From an uncultured Roseburia sp. (GTDB lineage Bacteria; Bacillota; Clostridia; Lachnospirales; Lachnospiraceae): a stretch of DNA of 7,068 bases. The DNA is taken from assembly GCA_900539115.1 (NCBI GenBank), contig UQAQ01000063.1, positions 1 to 7,068 of the forward strand. The letters run 5' to 3'. Below the pieces are notes generated by a model. The model saw nothing but the letters and a program-made list of their open reading frames with translations. It was not told the origin of the DNA and ran no database searches. Position 1 is the first letter of the stretch. Every line of letters begins with the position of its first letter. Below are positions 5,931-7,068 of the stretch, one piece after another. The position numbers and the translations under genes were made by a program.

Positions 5931-6007
5931 TTGATGATGATAGGGCTCTGCTTTTCGTGGTCGACGCTGGAAATCTTGATTGTATTGTGTGTGTTTTTAA
6001 TCGCCAT
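5762..6007 (-). CDS. 81-codon orphan ORF with its own promoter and ribosome binding site, probably truncated
   Basis: On the minus strand, AAAGGAG (6023 to 6017) stands 9 bases before ATG 6007, and a TTGTCA-17-TATACT promoter lies just upstream, so initiation signals are good. The product begins MAIKNTHNTIKISSVDHEKQ and has no family I recognise. Only about the first 26 codons lie outside the sequence that reads as signal peptide and Ig-like remnant on the other strand. The C-terminal half (SNSRRNSARQARQQETLL) looks like antisense translation, not protein evolved in this frame. I infer a genuine gene start whose original body was lost and which now runs through debris. It may still be transcribed and would then be antisense to the plus-strand remnant. 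Confidence 0.38.
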   Translation of the reverse strand: MAIKNTHNTIKISSVDHEKQSPIIIKNDSVDRATSPSIVSLLFICNTLSFDDFHITESVQSNSRRNSARQARQQETLLILF

Positions 6008-6012
6008 AATTC

Positions 6013-6023
6013 TTCGCTCCTTT
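6013..6023 (-). repeat. right copy of the 11-base inverted repeat
   Basis: TTCGCTCCTTT on the plus strand is the reverse complement of 5730-5740. Together the copies flank a segment of about 270 bases that holds the two facing truncated ORFs. Confidence 0.5.
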
Positions 6024-6031
6024 TTAGCAAA

Positions 6032-6060
6032 AGTATAGTATAATTATATTCAAATGACAA
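6032..6060 (-). promoter_or_regulatory. leftward sigma-A promoter of a divergent pair
   Basis: Read on the minus strand, TTGTCA (6060 to 6055) and TATACT (6037 to 6032) are separated by 17 bases. The start point would be near 6025, about 18 bases before ATG 6007, placing the ribosome binding site just inside the transcript. Confidence 0.65.
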
Positions 6061-6068
6061 TGAAAAAT

Positions 6069-6098
6069 TTGACATTTTATAGTGTAATAAGATATACT
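6069..6098 (+). promoter_or_regulatory. rightward sigma-A promoter of a divergent pair
   Basis: A consensus TTGACA (6069-6074) is followed after 18 bases by TATACT (6093-6098). Its -35 box is only 8 bases from the -35 box of the leftward promoter. The two boxes form an imperfect dyad, AAATGACAA (6052-6060) and TTGACATTT (6069-6077), so RNA polymerase or a regulator bound here would affect both directions. It should drive the two small genes at 6124 and 6371. Confidence 0.7.
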
Positions 6099-6123
6099 TA
6101 AACAAGAAAGAAGGTGAGTTCAA

Positions 6124-6354
6124 TTGCATAAAATTACGCTTCCTAATGGTATGACAGTTAAAGGGGGTCCCCCTGAAGAATACCGCGACTTTATTTCTGA
6201 ATCGGATGCGGAAATGGATTATCGGGCACAGGAAGCTGTGAAAGCTGCGCTTCATAGAGCAAAAGTTTGCAAGAAACCGATTGCGCGTTATGACGTGGAT
6301 ACAAAAAGGGCATATATAGAATATCCAAATGGAGAAAGAAAATATTATGATTAA
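6124..6354 (+). CDS. small hypothetical protein, first gene of a two-gene operon
   Basis: This is a 76-residue soluble protein that starts at TTG 6124. AAGGTG (6111-6116) is 7 bases upstream, whereas the in-frame ATG at codon 10 has no ribosome binding site and would cut the first strand. The layout looks like a beta-hairpin (MHKITLPNGMTVKGG), an acidic then basic helix (about 25-50) and a second hairpin (ARYDVDTKRAYIEYPNGERK). Both hairpins carry a PNG turn (7-9 and 68-70). I recognise no named domain, although the sequence is well-ordered and protein-like. It is followed after 16 bases by a second small gene with the same AAGGTGAG ribosome binding motif, implying co-transcription. The operon layout suggests a regulatory or addiction-type pair, which is inference. 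Confidence 0.7.
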   Translation: MHKITLPNGMTVKGGPPEEYRDFISESDAEMDYRAQEAVKAALHRAKVCKKPIARYDVDTKRAYIEYPNGERKYYD

Positions 6355-6370
6355 GGTGAGGTGTTAATTT

Positions 6371-6652
6371 ATGGGTAATTCAAAGCAAAAGATAATTGAA
6401 AAGTTAAAATGTATTCCGGATGATTTATCAGAGGAAGAGATTATAGAACGGCTATATCGAATGATGCGTCTTGAACATAGTAAACAACGGTGTGAAAAAG
6501 AGGGGAATTTTACCGATGAACAAGTGACGGCACATTTTGCGGATAAGTCGTCTGCCTTGGATCGTGGGATTGAGGATATGGAAGCAGGAAGAGAACTTCC
6601 CTTACAGGAAGCAATGGAAAAAGTATCAGAGTTAAGAAACAAGTTATTTTAA
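6371..6652 (+). CDS. small helical protein, antitoxin-like
   Basis: This 93-residue protein is highly charged and predicted almost wholly helical. Residues 6-35 (QKIIEKLKCIPDDLSEEEII, then ERLYRMMRLE) and 63-81 (LDRGIEDMEAGRELPLQEA) resemble small antitoxin proteins, which often read 'I..LPdd.s.eeIieRLy..ekie.Gl.die.G...s.eE'. Here an extra segment of about 25 residues separates the two motifs. Such antitoxins bind and neutralise a small toxin and repress their own operon, but no recognisable toxin (RelE/ParE, PIN, HicA fold) lies beside it. GAGGTG (6358-6363) is 7 bases before the ATG. The 3' end overlaps by 9 bases with the convergent gene at 6644. Confidence 0.65.
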   Translation: MGNSKQKIIEKLKCIPDDLSEEEIIERLYRMMRLEHSKQRCEKEGNFTDEQVTAHFADKSSALDRGIEDMEAGRELPLQEAMEKVSELRNKLF

Positions 6653-6667
6653 CGAATAATAAGTTTC
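6636..6667. terminator. weak dyad over the convergent gene ends
   Basis: GAAAC-aa-GTTATT (6636-6648) pairs with AATAAT-aa-GTTTC (6655-6667), with one G-U pair, a 2x2 AA internal loop and a 6-base loop. It is centred on the 9-base overlap of the two convergent genes and so could slow polymerase from either side. It is AT-rich and has no T-run after it, so it is at best a weak bidirectional terminator. Confidence 0.3.
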
Positions 6668-6904
6668 AAGATCTTTGTCAAGTTCATTTATAGTTAAGTA
6701 AAAATATGGAAATCCGATATTTGCATATAAATCAATCAGATCAAGTTTTGACATTCCCAAGATTTCCGCTGCACGTCCGTGTGAAATGGTTTTGTCTAAA
6801 ATATAAGGATACAAAAGAATTGCATTTTGCCGAAGTTTGTTAGTGCTATCTATATATGGTTTCATTTCTTCCGGTATTTCCCATTGAATGGTTATCATGT
6901 TCAT
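6644..6904 (-). CDS. UPF0175 family protein, antitoxin-like
   Basis: This is an 86-residue protein. After an N-terminal strand (MITIQWEIPEEM) comes the family core: SHGRAAEILGMSKLDLIDLY (41-60), then ANIGFPYF and NELDKDLE (73-80). This is the UPF0175 pattern 'isxGkAAEllGisrxefldlL...gIpxx...eeLxxDl', which contains a helix-turn-helix-like DNA-binding motif. Members are usually found next to PIN-like DUF3368 proteins and are regarded as antitoxins or repressors of those pairs. Here nothing follows on the minus strand because the gene ends inside the convergent small gene, so it appears to be an orphan. The family's 'LY..GkIS' is replaced by LYPYILDKTIS. AAAGGAG (complement of 6914-6920) lies 9 bases before ATG 6904. 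Confidence 0.78.
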   Translation of the reverse strand: MNMITIQWEIPEEMKPYIDSTNKLRQNAILLYPYILDKTISHGRAAEILGMSKLDLIDLYANIGFPYFYLTINELDKDLETYYSLK

Positions 6905-6940
6905 GATAAACTTCTCCTTTAAAGAAATTTTTTGTTTCCC

Positions 6941-6975
6941 TTTTGCATTATATCGCTAACAGCGGCAAAAGTCTA
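6941..6975 (-). promoter_or_regulatory. promoter with embedded dyad for the UPF0175 gene
   Basis: On the minus strand, TAGACT (6975 to 6970) and TATAAT (6952 to 6947) are separated by 17 bases, so transcription would start near 6940. The -10 box is enclosed by an inverted repeat: TTTTGC (6941-6946) with GCAAAA (6965-6970), and CGCT (6954-6957) with AGCG (6961-6964). A self-repressing DNA-binding protein such as the UPF0175 product could use this dyad as its operator. The promoter is well supported, and the operator role is inference. Confidence 0.6.
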
Positions 6976-7068
6976 CTCCATTTTTTGAGACGATAGCGTA
7001 AATTGTTTTTCGGAAAAATGTAAGCAGACCAGCCCTTTGATAATTTCAAGATTTTGAGCTCAGTTTAT
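6976..7068. other. terminal stretch without a supported gene
   Basis: No ORF with a start and ribosome binding site is visible. One minus-strand frame is open from about 7064 down to a TAA near 6951 (reads TELKILKLSKGWSAYIFPKN at its beginning), preceded by another stop and lacking a start codon. It may be a gene remnant or part of an intergenic repeat, but the window ends too soon to tell. Confidence 0.3.

Noticed and set aside
5841..6038. 65-codon plus-strand ORF with a hydrophobic C-terminal half
   Set aside because: Its first part is the Ig-like remnant and its second part is the antisense of the minus-strand gene start. There is no ribosome binding site, so it is not an independent membrane protein.
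5773..6255. 160-codon minus-strand ORF across the divergent promoters
   Set aside because: It is antisense to the well-supported gene at 6124 and crosses two promoters. The shorter minus-strand ORF from 6007 has the proper start signals.
1..7068. CRISPR array, tRNA, rRNA or transposon ends
   Set aside because: No regularly spaced repeats, cloverleaf-like sequence, rRNA signature or paired terminal repeats with a transposase were seen on either strand.

Overview
The window looks like chromosomal DNA from a low-to-moderate GC Gram-positive anaerobe of the Clostridia, most likely Lachnospiraceae. This is inferred from strong GGAGG-type ribosome binding sites, sigma-A-like promoters, the style of the chemoreceptor, and a secreted beta-propeller protein with a charged Lys/Asp/Thr linker. 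No rRNA, tRNA, CRISPR array or intact transposase is visible.

Layout. Bases 84-1817 (+) encode a complete transmembrane chemoreceptor (extracellular Cache-like sensor, HAMP, signalling hairpin). It converges on a small DUF2007-like protein with a C-terminal membrane helix (1826-2128, -). The next 330 bases hold that gene's promoter, a cluster of three short palindromes, a fossil of a response-regulator receiver domain, and a good promoter that drives an exported PQQ-type beta-propeller protein (2460-4229, +). A Nudix hydrolase follows (4340-4798, +). Bases 4829-4936 hold an extended -10 promoter running straight into a terminator hairpin, which could be a small RNA gene. A two-helix membrane protein with a C-terminal RanBP2-type zinc finger lies at 5199-5702 (+).

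From about 5700 onward the window is accessory in character. A signal-peptide start that breaks after about 24 codons and continues out of frame into an Ig-like (Big_2-like) remnant faces a minus-strand ORF that has its own promoter and ribosome binding site. A divergent promoter pair then drives that ORF leftward and a two-gene operon of small orphan proteins rightward (6124-6354, 6371-6652). The operon converges, with a 9-base overlap, on an UPF0175-family antitoxin-like gene (6644-6904, -) that has no toxin beside it. The last ~90 bases contain no gene I can support.

Functionally, the first part is housekeeping or environmental sensing: chemotaxis input, a surface propeller, and nucleotide or metabolite clean-up. 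The last part is a patch of gene fragments and small regulatory or addiction-like proteins. I did not find a clearly new multi-gene system. The best leads are the candidate small RNA at 4864-4933, the decayed convergent locus at 5730-6060 with its inverted 11-base repeat, and the antitoxin-like cluster at 6069-6975.
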